A DNA stretch of 64,000 nucleotides from Fimbriimonadaceae bacterium (GCA_019454105.1 CP075364.1:1367362-1431361), one strand, 5' to 3'. Positions 48,326 to 58,311 are shown, counted from the stretch's first letter. Numbers and translations are program-made. The notes: generated by a model not told the origin, from the letters alone.

Positions 48326-49735
48326 TTAGGTCTTGCTCGGTTCGTGACTTTCCTGCTTGCGTTCCCGCCAACGTGATGCCCACTCCTCTTTGTTCTCCTG
48401 TTTGCTCCTGCCTATCGCCAGGGCGTCGCCTGGCACGTCGATCGTGACGACACTTCCCGCCGCGACGACGGCACCGTCGCCGATCGTGCGGGGGGCAATG
48501 ATCGTCGAATTGGAACCGATGAAGGCTCCTGATCCGATCTCGGTTCGATTCTTCTCAAAACCATCATAGTTGCAGGTGATCGTGCCTGCACCGATGTTCG
48601 TCGACTCTCCGACCATGGCGTCGCCAATGTAACTCAGGTGCGAGACTGCGGTCGAGCCTCCGATCTGGGAGTTCTTGATCTCGACGAAGTTCCCAATCTT
48701 CACGTCGGGGCCGAGCCTCGTACCAGGGCGTAGGTTGCTGAAGGGCCCGCACCGGGATCCGTCCTCCATCACGACCTGATCCACGTGGCTCATAAACACC
48801 TGGCAGTTCGAGCCGATCACCGAGTCTTTCACCCAAGAGTTCGGGCCGACCATGCTTCCGGCCGCGATCCGGGTCTTGCCGCTCACGGTCGTCATCGGCT
48901 GGAGGATCACGTCGGGCTCGATTACGACGTCAGCCCCGACATAGGTACTTGACGGATCCACGATCGTGACGCCGTTGACCGCGTGAGACCGCAAGACTCT
49001 GAGGCGCATGACCCGGGACGCTTCGGCCAACTGCCACCGGTCGTTCACCCCCATGAACTCGTCAGGATCGTCAAAGACGGTGGCGTAGACCTTGCCGCCC
49101 GACTTCCGTATGGCAGACACGACGTCGGTCAAGTAGTATTCGCCCTGCGAGTTGTCGTTCCTCAGCGCTGGAAGGGTCTCGCGCAGAACGCCTGCTTGGA
49201 AACAGTAGACCGCCGGATTGACCTCAAGGATCTTCCGCTGCTCGGGTGTGGCGTCACGGTCCTCCACGATCGCTTCCACCGATCCGTCCGCCCCCCGGAC
49301 GATCCTTCCATATCCTTGGGGTTCGACGGTCACAAAAGTGGCCATGGCGGCTTGGGCCGATTGGGACCGCATGTCATCGATCAGGCGGGCGAGGGTCTCG
49401 CTCGTGATCAAGGGTGCGTCGCCTGGGACGACCAAGACGGGCCCCTCGAACCCGGCAAGCAGAGGCATCGCCATCATCGCGGCATGGCCAGTGCCTTTCT
49501 GATCGGACTGCTCGACAAAGTCGAAGTGCGCGTCACCCAGTGACGCCCTGACGAGGTCGCCCCGGTGACCGACGACGACGATCGGCCTCTCCACCCCGGC
49601 GGCCCGCACGGCTTCGGCAATGAGCCGCACCATCGGCAGGCCCGCCACTTCGTGGAGCCCCTTGGGCAGGTCGCTCTTCATCCGCGTGCCTTTGCCAGCG
49701 GCCAAAATGATTCCGGCAGTAGGAGGTGCGCTCAT
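48326..49735 (-). CDS. glmU: Bifunctional GlmU
   Basis: GlmU converts glucosamine-1-phosphate to UDP-N-acetylglucosamine, for peptidoglycan. The protein is 469 residues. The N-terminal uridylyltransferase half has IILAAGKGTRMKSDLPKGLHEVAGLPM. The C-terminal left-handed beta-helix half has hexapeptide turns and SQIGGSTAVSHLSYIGDAMVGESTNIGAGTITCNYDG. ATG 49735 is preferred over TTG 49741. It is first in an operon with prs, accD and accA. Confidence 0.94.
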   Translation of the reverse strand: MSAPPTAGIILAAGKGTRMKSDLPKGLHEVAGLPMVRLIAEAVRAAGVERPIVVVGHRGDLVRASLGDAHFDFVEQSDQKGTGHAAMMAMPLLAGFEGPVLVVPGDAPLITSETLARLIDDMRSQSAQAAMATFVTVEPQGYGRIVRGADGSVEAIVEDRDATPEQRKILEVNPAVYCFQAGVLRETLPALRNDNSQGEYYLTDVVSAIRKSGGKVYATVFDDPDEFMGVNDRWQLAEASRVMRLRVLRSHAVNGVTIVDPSSTYVGADVVIEPDVILQPMTTVSGKTRIAAGSMVGPNSWVKDSVIGSNCQVFMSHVDQVVMEDGSRCGPFSNLRPGTRLGPDVKIGNFVEIKNSQIGGSTAVSHLSYIGDAMVGESTNIGAGTITCNYDGFEKNRTEIGSGAFIGSNSTIIAPRTIGDGAVVAAGSVVTIDVPGDALAIGRSKQENKEEWASRWRERKQESHEPSKT

Positions 49736-49792
49736 CCGCAAGGATCGTCACGATACCATCCGGGGCCCGGTCTCGTGTAGCATTTCGGCACG

Positions 49793-50410
49793 ATGATCAC
49801 CGTGGTCGACCACCCATTGGCCCAGCACTTGCTCACGAACCTTCGGGACGCGGCCACTCCCCCCCATGAGTTCCGCCAACTGGCAAGGACGCTCTCGACG
49901 CTTGTGGTGCTTGAGGCGACTCGGGGAATATCCCTGGAAGAACGAGAAGTCGCAACGCCGGTGGCTCAGTCCCTTGGCCACAGGCTGGCTGCTCCCTTGG
50001 CCGTCGTGCCCGTGCTCAGGGCCGGGCTTTCGATGCTGGAACCCGTGCTCGAGCTCTTTCCGGACGTCGCGGTCGGGTACATCGGCCTCGAAAGGTCGCA
50101 TGAGACGGCGGTGGCCCACAGCTACTACTGCAAGCTGCCCCGGCTCCAAGGACGGACGACGCTCCTCCTCGATCCGATGCTCGCCACCGGTGGTTCGGCC
50201 TCGCAAGCGGCCCAAGCGCTGCGGAGCCACGGTGCCGAGAGAGTCGTCTTTGTCTCGATCGTCTCAGCCCCCGAGGGCGTCGAGCGGATGCGCCGCGACC
50301 ATCCGGACGTGCCCATCTTTACCGCCGCCGTCGACCAAGGCCTCAACGACCAGAAGTACATCGTGCCGGGGTTAGGCGACTACGGCGACCGGCTCTACGG
50401 CACTCCGTGA
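49793..50410 (+). CDS. upp: Uracil phosphoribosyltransferase
   Basis: Upp makes UMP from uracil and PRPP (pyrimidine salvage). The protein is 205 residues. ITVVDHPLAQHLLTNLRDAATPPHEFRQL, VVPVLRAGLSMLEPVLELFPDVAVGYIGLERS, and the PRPP loop LLLDPMLATGGSASQAAQAL, followed by GDYGDRLYGT, are all typical of Upp. It is divergent from glmU with 57 bp between starts. It is not in an operon with a permease. Confidence 0.95.
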   Translation: MITVVDHPLAQHLLTNLRDAATPPHEFRQLARTLSTLVVLEATRGISLEEREVATPVAQSLGHRLAAPLAVVPVLRAGLSMLEPVLELFPDVAVGYIGLERSHETAVAHSYYCKLPRLQGRTTLLLDPMLATGGSASQAAQALRSHGAERVVFVSIVSAPEGVERMRRDHPDVPIFTAAVDQGLNDQKYIVPGLGDYGDRLYGTP

Positions 50411-50534
50411 CAACAGCAATATTACTGGTATAGAAAGAGGAAGTCGAGCCACTAGTCACAATCAGATACCCTGTCATATATAATGTGTATGGTGATCATC
50501 CTTAACTCGGATTGGTCATCAAGGTGGATTCTCA
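50411..50534. promoter_or_regulatory. AT-rich promoter region of the PEP-CTERM gene
   Basis: TATAAT at 50479-50484 is a consensus -10. GTCACA at 50455-50460 lies 18 bp upstream and matches four of six -35 positions. The start codon of the next gene is 50 bp on, and AAGGTGG at about 50521 is a good ribosome-binding site 7 bases before ATG. The region is markedly more AT-rich than the rest of the window. Confidence 0.55.
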
Positions 50535-51356
50535 ATGAAGCGCTTGTTCTTCCTCGCCATAGGGGCCGCCATGACATGCCCGGCCCTTTGCCAATTGATC
50601 GTCGGTAACGACCAGACTTCGAACAACACGATCTGGTACGTCGACGTTGCCTCGAACACTTCTCGACCGCTTATCTCCAACCTGCCGGCCTTGCGCCGAG
50701 TTTGGGGAATGGCCGCCGACAACCGGAACGAGATCCTTTACTGGAACGACGGTTCGACCCTCAACTGGGCTTCCTACTCCAGCATCTTGAGCGGAGCCCC
50801 CGTGATCAACAGCCTCACAATGAACCTGAACTACGTTGCCCTTGGGTTCAACGTGTCCACAGGAAAGCTCTACGGAACCCGAAACATCGCCACAGAGGCG
50901 GTCTATGAGATTGACCTCGTCACCGGCGCGGGAACACTGGTCTACCAGTACAACTCGGCCTTCGACATGGGAGGTCTGGACTGGGACGATCTGACCGGCA
51001 AGCTCTATGGCCTGTCTGACACGGCCCCGACGAGTCAAGTCCGCGGCCTTTATGAGATCGATCTCGCCGGGCAGTCCACGACCTTTCGGGCGCCGTACCC
51101 GGCAGGAGACACGGACATTGACGGTCTCGCTGTCTACAACGGCGTCGCCTACTATGTGAACGACACGACAGGCCAGCCGCACTACGTGTACGACATCGCG
51201 ACTGGAAACCAGATTGGAACCCTTACGAACCCTCTCACCGGGACAGGAACATTTTCAGGGGCCGCCTGGGCTCCTGCCCTGGTGCCCGAGCCCGGCACTA
51301 TGGTCGCTCTGGGCGCCGGTTTGGCCGCCCTCGCGATAAGGCGTCGCAAAAAGTGA
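50535..51356 (+). CDS. PEP-CTERM sorted secreted protein
   Basis: A 273-residue exported protein. It has an N-terminal signal (KRLFFLAIGAAMTCPALC). The body has beta-propeller-like repeats (LYGTRNIATEAVYEIDLVTGAGTLVYQYNSAFDMGGLDWDDLTGKLYGLSD). The C-terminus is a PEP-CTERM sorting signal: VPEPGTM, a transmembrane stretch (VALGAGLAALAI) and a basic end (RRRKK). Exosortase (EpsH) recognises it and moves the protein to the surface or matrix. No exosortase gene is in the window. It has its own promoter and terminator, suggesting independent control. Confidence 0.9.
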   Translation: MKRLFFLAIGAAMTCPALCQLIVGNDQTSNNTIWYVDVASNTSRPLISNLPALRRVWGMAADNRNEILYWNDGSTLNWASYSSILSGAPVINSLTMNLNYVALGFNVSTGKLYGTRNIATEAVYEIDLVTGAGTLVYQYNSAFDMGGLDWDDLTGKLYGLSDTAPTSQVRGLYEIDLAGQSTTFRAPYPAGDTDIDGLAVYNGVAYYVNDTTGQPHYVYDIATGNQIGTLTNPLTGTGTFSGAAWAPALVPEPGTMVALGAGLAALAIRRRKK

Positions 51357-51381
51357 GGTTCGACACCCTCTGACGCTTGGT

Positions 51382-51412
51382 CTGAGCGGCCCGCACGAGG
51401 CGGGCCGCTCAG
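51382..51412. terminator. Bidirectional hairpin terminator
   Basis: CTGAGCGGCCCGC and GCGGGCCGCTCAG form a perfect 13-bp stem with loop ACGAG. It lies between the convergent PEP-CTERM and asd genes, and its 3' arm overlaps the asd stop codon. No T-tract is seen. Confidence 0.65.
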
Positions 51413-52449
51413 GCGCGGGGCGCAGTCTCGACGACCTTCCGGAGCTCACTCAGTTTCTCAGCGATCTGAACTCCGGTGAGGGCCGCGCCCTTGAGCAACT
51501 GGTCGCCGCTCACCATGAGGCAAATGGCGCTGTCATGGCTCGGGTCTTTCCGCACCCTGCCGACGAGCACATCGTCCTGGCCGCTTGCCTCGAAGGGCAT
51601 AGGGAAGCGGTTGTTCTGCGGCTCGTCCACCAACCGGACGCCAGGAAAGGAACTGACCGCTTCACGAATCGCCTCGACAGAAGGCGCCTTGTCCTTGAAC
51701 TCGACCGTGACCGATTCGGTGTGCGCCCGGAGCACGGGCACGCGCACACAGGTCACGTTCACCTTCAGATCCGGCCGACCCAAGATCTTCCTCGCTTCCG
51801 TCATCACCTTCGACTCCTCCTCGTTGTGACCGTCAGGCCCGATCGGCGTGTTGTGACTGAAGAGGTTGAAGGCATAGGGGTGCGGAGTGGTCTTTGGGGT
51901 TGGAGCCCGACCCTCGAGAGAGTCTCGAGTCTGGTCGAGAAGGTCCTCCATCATCGCCGCCCCGCCGCCGCTGGCGCTTTGATAGGTGCTAACGATCAGT
52001 CGGTCGATCTCGCCGAGTGCGCGCAACGGGGCGACGGCCATGAGCAGGATGATCGCGCTGCAGTTCGGCACCGACACCAACGTGTCGCGGGCGGTCAGCA
52101 CGGAACCGTTCACTTCTGGAACGACGAGCGGCACGTCGGGATCCATCCGAAACGCGCTCGAGTTGTCGATCACAGTCGCACCTGCTTCGCGGGCCACAGG
52201 CGCCCACTCACGCGAACGGGACGCTCCGGCCGAGAAGAAAGCAAAGTCGCAACCGGAGAAAGAGTCAGGCGCGACCGCTTCGATCTCGATGGATCCGCCG
52301 CGCCATGGGACGGGCGTTCCGGCCGATCGGGCGCTCGCCAACAGCTTGAGACGAGTGACCGGGAAAGACCTTTGTTCGAACAGTCGGACAAACTCTCTTC
52401 CGACCGCACCGGACGCCCCGAGGACGGCCACCTGATAGCCCGTGGACAA
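51409..52449 (-). CDS. asd: Aspartate-semialdehyde dehydrogenase
   Basis: Asd reduces aspartyl-4-phosphate to the semialdehyde, the branch point to lysine, diaminopimelate, threonine and methionine. The protein is 346 residues. The NADP loop GASGAVGREFVRLF is at 11-24, and the active-site Cys130 is in SVPNCSAI. STYQSASGGGAAMMEDLLDQT and the C-terminal VGRVRKDPSHDSAICLMVSGDQLLKGAA are characteristic. It is a single gene, divergent from the AraC regulator. Confidence 0.94.
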   Translation of the reverse strand: MSTGYQVAVLGASGAVGREFVRLFEQRSFPVTRLKLLASARSAGTPVPWRGGSIEIEAVAPDSFSGCDFAFFSAGASRSREWAPVAREAGATVIDNSSAFRMDPDVPLVVPEVNGSVLTARDTLVSVPNCSAIILLMAVAPLRALGEIDRLIVSTYQSASGGGAAMMEDLLDQTRDSLEGRAPTPKTTPHPYAFNLFSHNTPIGPDGHNEEESKVMTEARKILGRPDLKVNVTCVRVPVLRAHTESVTVEFKDKAPSVEAIREAVSSFPGVRLVDEPQNNRFPMPFEASGQDDVLVGRVRKDPSHDSAICLMVSGDQLLKGAALTGVQIAEKLSELRKVVETAPRA

Positions 52450-52590
52450 GATGGCTGAGTTTGCGCCCGCGACCGAACTTGGGCCGGGACCCTGATCTGC
52501 CCGGCGTGAGTATCATAAGAGTGATATGTCCGCTCCCCCGTTCGCCAGGCCCCTGCTTGGCCACTGTGGAGGCCGCCACCAGGAGGCGGC
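52450..52590. promoter_or_regulatory. Divergent spacer with hairpin over the RBS
   Basis: GCCGCC (52572-52577) and GGCGGC (52585-52590) can pair around ACCAGGA. The ribosome-binding motif AGGAGG (52581-52586) lies partly inside this hairpin, directly before the TTG start of the AraC gene. Translation of the regulator might therefore be limited by RNA folding. No clear promoters were found. Confidence 0.4.
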
Positions 52591-53451
52591 TTGAAAGGCC
52601 AGCCTGTCGTCCAGCGGGACAAGCAGACAGAGGGCCTCAGCAGGATCCGGCTCGGGGCCTTTAGTTCTTTGGCTCTTTGGGTTTTGAGCGGGACGCTCGT
52701 CGGAACAGAGAAGAGGGAACTGTGCTTGGAAGCGGGCAAAAAGATGCTCGTCTTGAACCGAAGCGGGGCGCTGTTGGCCGAGGACGGGCCCACGTCGGGG
52801 CGACGGCTCTTGAACGGTGGAACCGGAGTGCTGGCCCAAGGCGGCACGCACATTGGGCTCCTCTACGCGAGAGGAAGCCATGAGTGGCTCGAAGTGGAAT
52901 GGGCCGATGAGTCGATGCCTTTCTTGAAGTCCTGGCCCCAGTCCCAGGGCGAAGGACAGAGAGGATACGGACTCGTGACGCTGGTGCGCCACTCCCTGAC
53001 CGGAGAAATCGACTCGGGGTGCCGATCGCCTCTCTGGCTCCAGTCGGAGACCAACCTTTGGGCGGTCATCTACGCCACTCTCGGAATGACGGACGTTTCA
53101 CGCCCCGCCAAGACCAGCCACCCGAACGGGGAACCGACGGATCAAATCCATGTCCTGCTGAGCGAAGTTCGGAGACATCCCGAGCGAGATTGGACGCTCC
53201 GCACGGCGGCCGAAACGGTCGGGTACTCGCAGTTCCACCTGTCCCGCAAGTTTCGAACGATGTTCGACCATGGGTTCCCTCAGTACGTCGAGAGGTGCCG
53301 GGTCGACAAGGCCGTCCGGCAGTTGCTCACCACCAATCTGCTCGTGGACGAGATCGCCCGGTGCTGCGGTTTCGGATCGCCGCAAGGGATGCGCGAGGCC
53401 TTGAGGGACGTCGTCGGGTTCCTGCCGTCCGAACTGCGCTCTCCGGCTTAG
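52591..53451 (+). CDS. AraC-family transcriptional regulator
   Basis: A 286-residue regulator. The C-terminal 100 residues are an AraC/XylS double helix-turn-helix ([84 protein letters not shown]). The N-terminal half is beta-rich, with no ligand-binding domain I recognise. TTG 52591 is preceded by AGGAGG. The target genes are unknown; asd (divergent) and trpB (convergent) are the nearest genes. The stop overlaps the trpB stop (TTAG). Confidence 0.85.
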   Translation: MKGQPVVQRDKQTEGLSRIRLGAFSSLALWVLSGTLVGTEKRELCLEAGKKMLVLNRSGALLAEDGPTSGRRLLNGGTGVLAQGGTHIGLLYARGSHEWLEVEWADESMPFLKSWPQSQGEGQRGYGLVTLVRHSLTGEIDSGCRSPLWLQSETNLWAVIYATLGMTDVSRPAKTSHPNGEPTDQIHVLLSEVRRHPERDWTLRTAAETVGYSQFHLSRKFRTMFDHGFPQYVERCRVDKAVRQLLTTNLLVDEIARCCGFGSPQGMREALRDVVGFLPSELRSPA

Positions 53452-54632
53452 CTTTGCAGTCCCAAAAGGGTCGACGCCCGTTCCATATCCTTGTCGCCCC
53501 GCCCGCTGAGGTTGACTAGAACCCTCGCGCCTGGACTGAGCCCGCCTCGCTCAAACAGGGGCACGAATGCATGGGCCGACTCGAACGCGGCGATCAAGCC
53601 CTCAAGCTGGGCGACCTCTTGAAAGGCCCTCAATGCCTCATCGTCGCTCGCGCTCCGGTAGGTGACCCGGCCACTGTCTTTGAGGTACGAATGCTCTGCT
53701 CCGACCCCTGGGTAGTCAAGACCCGCCGAGACTGAGTGCGTCGGCAAGACTTGGCCGTCTTCGTCCTGCATCATGTAGCTGTAAGAACCATGGAGCACGC
53801 CAGGCGAACCAGCTGTCAAGGGAGCCGCGTGATGGCCGCTCGGGATGCCCAGTCCGCCCGCCTCGATCCCGATCAGATCCATCGGGTCGTTCAAGAACGC
53901 GTGGAAGAACCCAATGGCGTTCGACCCGCCCCCAACGCAGGCGATCCCGACGTCCGGCAGGCGCCCGTGCCGCTCAAGATACTGGGCGCGCGCTTCGCGA
54001 CCAATGACGCTCTGAAACTCGCGGACGATCTCGGGGTAGGGATGCGGCCCTGCAGCCGTACCGATCACGTAGTGGGTCGTCCGGACGTTGGTCACCCAAT
54101 CGCGCATGGCCTCGTTGAGGGCGTCTTTGAGGGTGCGCGTGCCACTCGAGACCGGAATGACCCTGGCCCCTAACAGCCGCATCCGGAAAACGTTCAGCTC
54201 TTGGCGCGAACAGTCCTCCTCCCCCATATAGACTTCGCACTCCAGACCAAGTAGAGCGCAAACCGTGGCAGTAGCGACTCCATGCTGACCCGCCCCGGTC
54301 TCGGCGATGATCCTCGACTTCCCCATCCGCTTGGCAAGCAGGCATTGGCCCAGCGCGTTGTTGATCTTGTGGGCCCCGGTGTGGTTGAGGTCCTCGCGCT
54401 TCACGGTCACTTGCAGGCCTGTCCGTTCTGAGATCCGCCGCGCCTCCGTCAGGGGCGTCGGACGGCCGACGTAGTCCCTCAAGAGCCCCTCGAACTCGGC
54501 TTGAAAACCAGGGTCCGCCCAGGCCCTCCGAAATGACGACTCGAACTCGTCGAGAGCAGGAACAAGGGTCTCGGGAACATAGCGCCCTCCATAGGGCCCG
54601 AACCTGCCAAGACTTGGGGAGACGGCGGCCAT
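53448..54632 (-). CDS. trpB: Tryptophan synthase beta chain
   Basis: TrpB joins indole and serine to give tryptophan, using PLP. The protein is 394 residues. The PLP lysine is K89 in [13 protein letters not shown], and the phosphate-binding loop is in [28 protein letters not shown] and the [27 protein letters not shown] segments are typical of TrpB1. The alpha subunit gene trpA is not adjacent. It is followed, 4 bp upstream in the transcript, by an EI24-type gene, so it may be second in that unit. Confidence 0.95.
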   Translation of the reverse strand: MAAVSPSLGRFGPYGGRYVPETLVPALDEFESSFRRAWADPGFQAEFEGLLRDYVGRPTPLTEARRISERTGLQVTVKREDLNHTGAHKINNALGQCLLAKRMGKSRIIAETGAGQHGVATATVCALLGLECEVYMGEEDCSRQELNVFRMRLLGARVIPVSSGTRTLKDALNEAMRDWVTNVRTTHYVIGTAAGPHPYPEIVREFQSVIGREARAQYLERHGRLPDVGIACVGGGSNAIGFFHAFLNDPMDLIGIEAGGLGIPSGHHAAPLTAGSPGVLHGSYSYMMQDEDGQVLPTHSVSAGLDYPGVGAEHSYLKDSGRVTYRSASDDEALRAFQEVAQLEGLIAAFESAHAFVPLFERGGLSPGARVLVNLSGRGDKDMERASTLLGLQS

Positions 54633-54636
54633 CGCT

Positions 54637-55344
54637 CTATTCTACGGTCGAACGGATTGGCGCCGAGGCCGAATTGCTGGCCTCGCTCTCGGCGACCATC
54701 AGGGTGCCGGCCACGACCCAAACCGGCAACAGCAAGACGTTCAACACGGGCAGGAGTGAGGACAGGCCCGCCATCAGCCAAAACCCGGCTGAGCCTCGGC
54801 AGCGCAGCGCGGCAAACGGCTGCCGAGGAAAGTGAAGACCTCGGCGCGCGTAAGCCGGGGCCGTGAAGTCGGACAGTCCCAGCCAACCGCCGATCAACAA
54901 CGCGACCAGACCCAGCCCGAACCATCCGAGCACCAGCACAACGAGCGACAAGAACACGGTGACCATGCCCCGGAGCACCAAGTCAAGAACCACTTGACCG
55001 AGCCGCAGTCTATGGCTCGGAGGGTCGGAATAGACGAGACCCTCGGCCTTCGAACTGAGCTTTTCCCAGACGACGGCGGAGGCGACACTCGCCAACCCGA
55101 CGAACACCGGGCCGGAGACAAAGATCCAAAGGACCAGCACGAGGACGCCGGCTGCGGCCCAAGCGACCGGGGGCTGAATCCCGAGTGACGACGCCGCCCA
55201 ATTCAGAAGGGCCGCAAACAGGAAGTAGCCGCCTATCAGCAAAGCGAGGTAGGCAGTCATGGCGGCGGCAAGCGGCGCGGCGATATAGCCCCAAAGGGAC
55301 TTCTCTCGCGTCACGAGCCGCAAGGCGCGGAAGAACCACGGCAT
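54637..55344 (-). CDS. EI24/CysZ-like membrane protein
   Basis: A 235-residue protein with about five transmembrane segments and an Arg-rich N-terminus ([25 protein letters not shown]). The layout and the [43 protein letters not shown] segment match the EI24 (DUF540) domain family that includes CysZ. It might move sulfate or another solute; the function is not proven. The gap to trpB is 4 bp and to rho 50 bp. Confidence 0.72.
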   Translation of the reverse strand: MPWFFRALRLVTREKSLWGYIAAPLAAAMTAYLALLIGGYFLFAALLNWAASSLGIQPPVAWAAAGVLVLVLWIFVSGPVFVGLASVASAVVWEKLSSKAEGLVYSDPPSHRLRLGQVVLDLVLRGMVTVFLSLVVLVLGWFGLGLVALLIGGWLGLSDFTAPAYARRGLHFPRQPFAALRCRGSAGFWLMAGLSSLLPVLNVLLLPVWVVAGTLMVAESEASNSASAPIRSTVE

Positions 55345-55394
55345 TCAACAGCCCAGGACGAGCCCGGGAGCCCCGGCGTTGCGCCCGAGAGCCT

Positions 55395-56774
55395 TCAGAC
55401 CGTGGCCCTGGTCTTGGCGATCACCGACTCCAAGAACTGGGCGTTCGTCGGCATCCGCTTCAGAAGCTTGATGAGCTGGTCTGTCGCCTCCACGGTGTCC
55501 TTCGAGTTTGCCAAGATCCGGTGAAGGTGGTAGACGGCTTCAAGCTGGTCACGCTCGAACAGCTTCTCCTCGTGCCGGGTCGAAGACGACCGGACGTTGA
55601 GCGCAGGCCAAATTCGGCGCTCGGCAAGGTCGCGGTCCAGCACGATCTCGCTGTTGCCGGTGCCTTTGAGCTCCTCAAAGATGTTGTCGTCCATCTTCGA
55701 TCCAGTCTCGATCAGGACCGTGGCGATGATCGTCAGCGAGCCGCCTTCTTCGATGTTTCGGGCGGCACCGAAGAATCGGCGGGGCCGATAAAGGGCGGCC
55801 GGGTCGAGACCACCTGAGAGGGTGCGTCCGGAGGGAGTGATCGTCAGGTTCGAAGCCCTGGAAAGCCGGGTGATGGAGTCGAGAAGGATCACGACGTCGC
55901 GCCCGGCCTCCACGAGCCGCTTGGCTTGTTCAAGGCAGAGCTCAGTGACCCGCATGTGGTTCTCGGCCGGCTCGTCGAAGGTGCTCGAGATCACCTGCCC
56001 TTTGACGCCGCGCTTCATGTCCGTGACCTCTTCCGGCCGTTCATCGACCAGAAGCACCATCAAGTAAGCCTCCGGATTGTTCCGGGCGATGGCGTTGGCG
56101 ATCGACTTGAGGATCGTCGTCTTGCCGGCTTTGGGCGGGGCCACGATGAGGGCGCGCTGGCCCTTGCCGATCGGCGAGATCAGGTCGATGATGCGGCCGA
56201 TGATGTTGTCCGGCTCGGTCTCTTGGCGCAGGCGCTCTTGGGGGAACAGCGGCGTCAGTTCGTCGAAGTTCCGTCGGACCTGCATCTCGGGCGATTGGGC
56301 CCCGAAGCCGTTCACGCTCTCGACGCGGAGCATCGCGAAATACTTCTCCCCCTCCTTCGGAGGTCGGACTTGACCGAAGACCATGTCGCCACCCTTCAGC
56401 CCGAAACGCTTCACTTGCGATTGGCTGACATAAACGTCGTCCGGGCTCGTGATGTAGTTGGGCTTTCGCAAGAATCCCCAGCCGTCGGGAAGAAGCTCGA
56501 GGATGCCCCGTTTGTAGACCGCCTCGTGCTCTCGGTTGGTCTCTTCGAGGAGCTGCTCGATCACGGTCGTCCGGTCTTGATCGATCGAGATCTTGGCCTT
56601 CTTCGCGACCTTGGCGAGCTCGGTCGCCGACATCTTGTCGAAGTGGGTGAAATCGATTTCAGGAAGGTTCTCAAGGTCGCCGGAGACATCAATGTGCTCG
56701 GGACGCGGGCCGCGCCGACGGTGCCGGTGCTTGCCACCGCCGTCGGACTTTCGGGGTCGAAAGACGTGGGTCAT
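55395..56774 (-). CDS. rho: Transcription termination factor Rho
   Basis: Rho is a hexameric RNA helicase that ends transcription. The protein is 459 residues. A basic, Arg/His-rich N-terminus ([24 protein letters not shown]) precedes the Rho-N domain ([13 protein letters not shown]), the RNA-binding domain ([37 protein letters not shown]) and the ATPase, with Walker [19 protein letters not shown] and [13 protein letters not shown]. The polybasic arm is longer than in E. coli Rho. It has a 69-bp gap to hpt upstream. Confidence 0.95.
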   Translation of the reverse strand: MTHVFRPRKSDGGGKHRHRRRGPRPEHIDVSGDLENLPEIDFTHFDKMSATELAKVAKKAKISIDQDRTTVIEQLLEETNREHEAVYKRGILELLPDGWGFLRKPNYITSPDDVYVSQSQVKRFGLKGGDMVFGQVRPPKEGEKYFAMLRVESVNGFGAQSPEMQVRRNFDELTPLFPQERLRQETEPDNIIGRIIDLISPIGKGQRALIVAPPKAGKTTILKSIANAIARNNPEAYLMVLLVDERPEEVTDMKRGVKGQVISSTFDEPAENHMRVTELCLEQAKRLVEAGRDVVILLDSITRLSRASNLTITPSGRTLSGGLDPAALYRPRRFFGAARNIEEGGSLTIIATVLIETGSKMDDNIFEELKGTGNSEIVLDRDLAERRIWPALNVRSSSTRHEEKLFERDQLEAVYHLHRILANSKDTVEATDQLIKLLKRMPTNAQFLESVIAKTRATV

Positions 56775-56843
56775 GGAGTGATTATTGGGGTCCGCCGCAC
56801 ACGACGGGGCTAGGATTCTGAGAAGCCAGCCAGGATCAAACGC
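56775..56843. other. Leader of rho, nothing clear
   Basis: This gap contains a 14-nt match to the start of 16S rRNA on the minus strand (see rejected items) but no promoter or riboswitch that I can support. Confidence 0.25.
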
Positions 56844-57368
56844 TCAGTCCTTTAACAGAGCGATAAATGGGAGATTGCGGAAGCTCTCCGCGTGATCCAA
56901 TCCGTATCCTACCACGAATTCGTTCGGGATTTCAAACCCTAGGTAGTCGACAAGGGCCTCGTGCCTTCTCGCGGCAGGCTTGCTGAGCATGGAGACGACC
57001 TTGAGGCTGAGCGGCCGACGTGTCCGGAGTAGTTCGCAAAGATGGGCCAGGGTCAATCCTGTGTCGACAATGTCCTCGACGACGAGAACATGTCGGCCCT
57101 CGATGCTGACATCGTGGTCCTTTCGAATCTGAACGATGCCCGAACTCGACTTCTCGTCCCCGTAGCTGCTCACTTGGACAAAATCGATCATGACGGGTGA
57201 ACTCAACCTCTTTGACAAGTCGGCCAAGAACATATAGCTCCCTTTGAGCACAGCAAGAAGCACGAGGCTCTTCCCTGCATAGTCCCGGTCGATCTCGACG
57301 GCCAGTTCGTCACAGCGACGCTGAATCTGCTCCGCGCTGATCAGCTCTTTGAGCCGGGGATCCATCAT
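56844..57368 (-). CDS. hpt: Hypoxanthine phosphoribosyltransferase
   Basis: Hpt makes IMP or GMP from hypoxanthine or guanine with PRPP (purine salvage). The protein is 174 residues from ATG 57368. The PRPP-binding loop is VLVVEDIVDTGLTLAHLCELL, LAVLKGSYMFLADLSKRL is the family lead-in and SYGDEKSSSGIVQIRKD precedes it. VGYGLDHAESFRNLPFIALLKD ends the chain. It is 11 bp after the upstream conserved gene, so one transcript is likely. Confidence 0.94.
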   Translation of the reverse strand: MMDPRLKELISAEQIQRRCDELAVEIDRDYAGKSLVLLAVLKGSYMFLADLSKRLSSPVMIDFVQVSSYGDEKSSSGIVQIRKDHDVSIEGRHVLVVEDIVDTGLTLAHLCELLRTRRPLSLKVVSMLSKPAARRHEALVDYLGFEIPNEFVVGYGLDHAESFRNLPFIALLKD

Positions 57369-57379
57369 GTCCTTCTGCC

Positions 57380-58306
57380 TCAAGCGAGGCTCGCCTCCCG
57401 CAAGGGGTCGAGTGGAATCACCGTAGGCCGCCAACCGATTTTGGACAAGCAATCAATGTAGTCGGCTGGCGACAGGTCTTCGGGCCGTCGGCCCAAAAGG
57501 GCCACGATCACGCCTTCAATGACGTTCGTCGCGAAGGTCTCCCCGCCCATGACGGGAGTCGTGGTCACAAGACGCCCGGCCCCAGTCGAACGAAGCCAGT
57601 CAATGTCGTTCTGTCTCACCGTTTGAGTCAAAATCGTCTTCCCAGTCATGCGCTCAGGGGCGAACCGACGGATGTAGTGCCAATCCCCGCAGACCACGGT
57701 GGCCCAATCGAAAGCCCACGTGTGCTTTGGGGTGCGGCGCTCCTGCTTTTCGCCTGTCGGATAGAACCATTTGAATGGCAACCGGGTCACAACTGGGAGC
57801 AAGAGCGCGGCCAGCGCCTGGACTGCGGAGTAGCGCCGGACGGGCACCGGTAGGCCGAGCCCGAACATGAGGTCGCCAAAGATCATTTGGGGGCAGACCT
57901 CGTGCAGAGCCTGGGCCATTCCAAACCGGTCGACGGCGGAGACCAACAGAACCTTCTCTCTGGCAAAGTCGATCACTCCAGCCTCGTTGAGCCACTTGAC
58001 CGCCTCCCTTTCCAGCGTGTGCTTCAGGCCGCTTCCGTCCACGACCGGGGTCACCTTGGCTCCGGCCACCAGTCTCTGGATCTCCTTGAACGCCCAACGG
58101 CGGTGTCCGGCCACAAGCCAAATGTCGGCTCCGCCAACTCCTAGGGCATCGACCTGGCCGTCGAGCTCCCGGAACAGGCTCGCGAACTTTTCGAGGTCGC
58201 CGTCTGTGCCACGCCTTTCGATCCGGAAAGGTACACCCATGATGTCAGTCTCGTGAACCTTGTCCCGCTTGCTCGAGCCCAACGAAACCGAGACGACCGT
58301 CTTCAA
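57380..58306 (-). CDS. Conserved hypothetical protein
   Basis: A 308-residue protein with no signal or membrane segment. VVSVSLGSSKRDKVHETDIMGVPFRIERRGTDGDLEKF, GVGGADIWLV, VTPVVDGSGLKHTLEREAVKWLNE and VTTTPVMGGETFATNVIEGVIVALLG are conserved-looking. Similar proteins in Thermus/Chloroflexi genomes are sometimes auto-named quinate 5-dehydrogenase; I see no nucleotide-binding motif to support that. It lies between ridA and hpt and is probably co-transcribed with both. Confidence 0.65.
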   Translation of the reverse strand: MKTVVSVSLGSSKRDKVHETDIMGVPFRIERRGTDGDLEKFASLFRELDGQVDALGVGGADIWLVAGHRRWAFKEIQRLVAGAKVTPVVDGSGLKHTLEREAVKWLNEAGVIDFAREKVLLVSAVDRFGMAQALHEVCPQMIFGDLMFGLGLPVPVRRYSAVQALAALLLPVVTRLPFKWFYPTGEKQERRTPKHTWAFDWATVVCGDWHYIRRFAPERMTGKTILTQTVRQNDIDWLRSTGAGRLVTTTPVMGGETFATNVIEGVIVALLGRRPEDLSPADYIDCLSKIGWRPTVIPLDPLREASLA

Positions 58307-58311
58307 GGTTC

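Noticed and set aside
56828-56841. 14-nt match on the minus strand to the conserved start of 16S rRNA (GTTTGATCCTGGCT)
   Set aside because: No further rRNA sequence follows. A single 14-nt match between hpt and rho is best taken as chance or a tiny fragment.
57380-58306. Quinate 5-dehydrogenase
   Set aside because: That name is sometimes given to this family automatically, but no dinucleotide-binding glycine motif or shikimate-pathway neighbour is seen.
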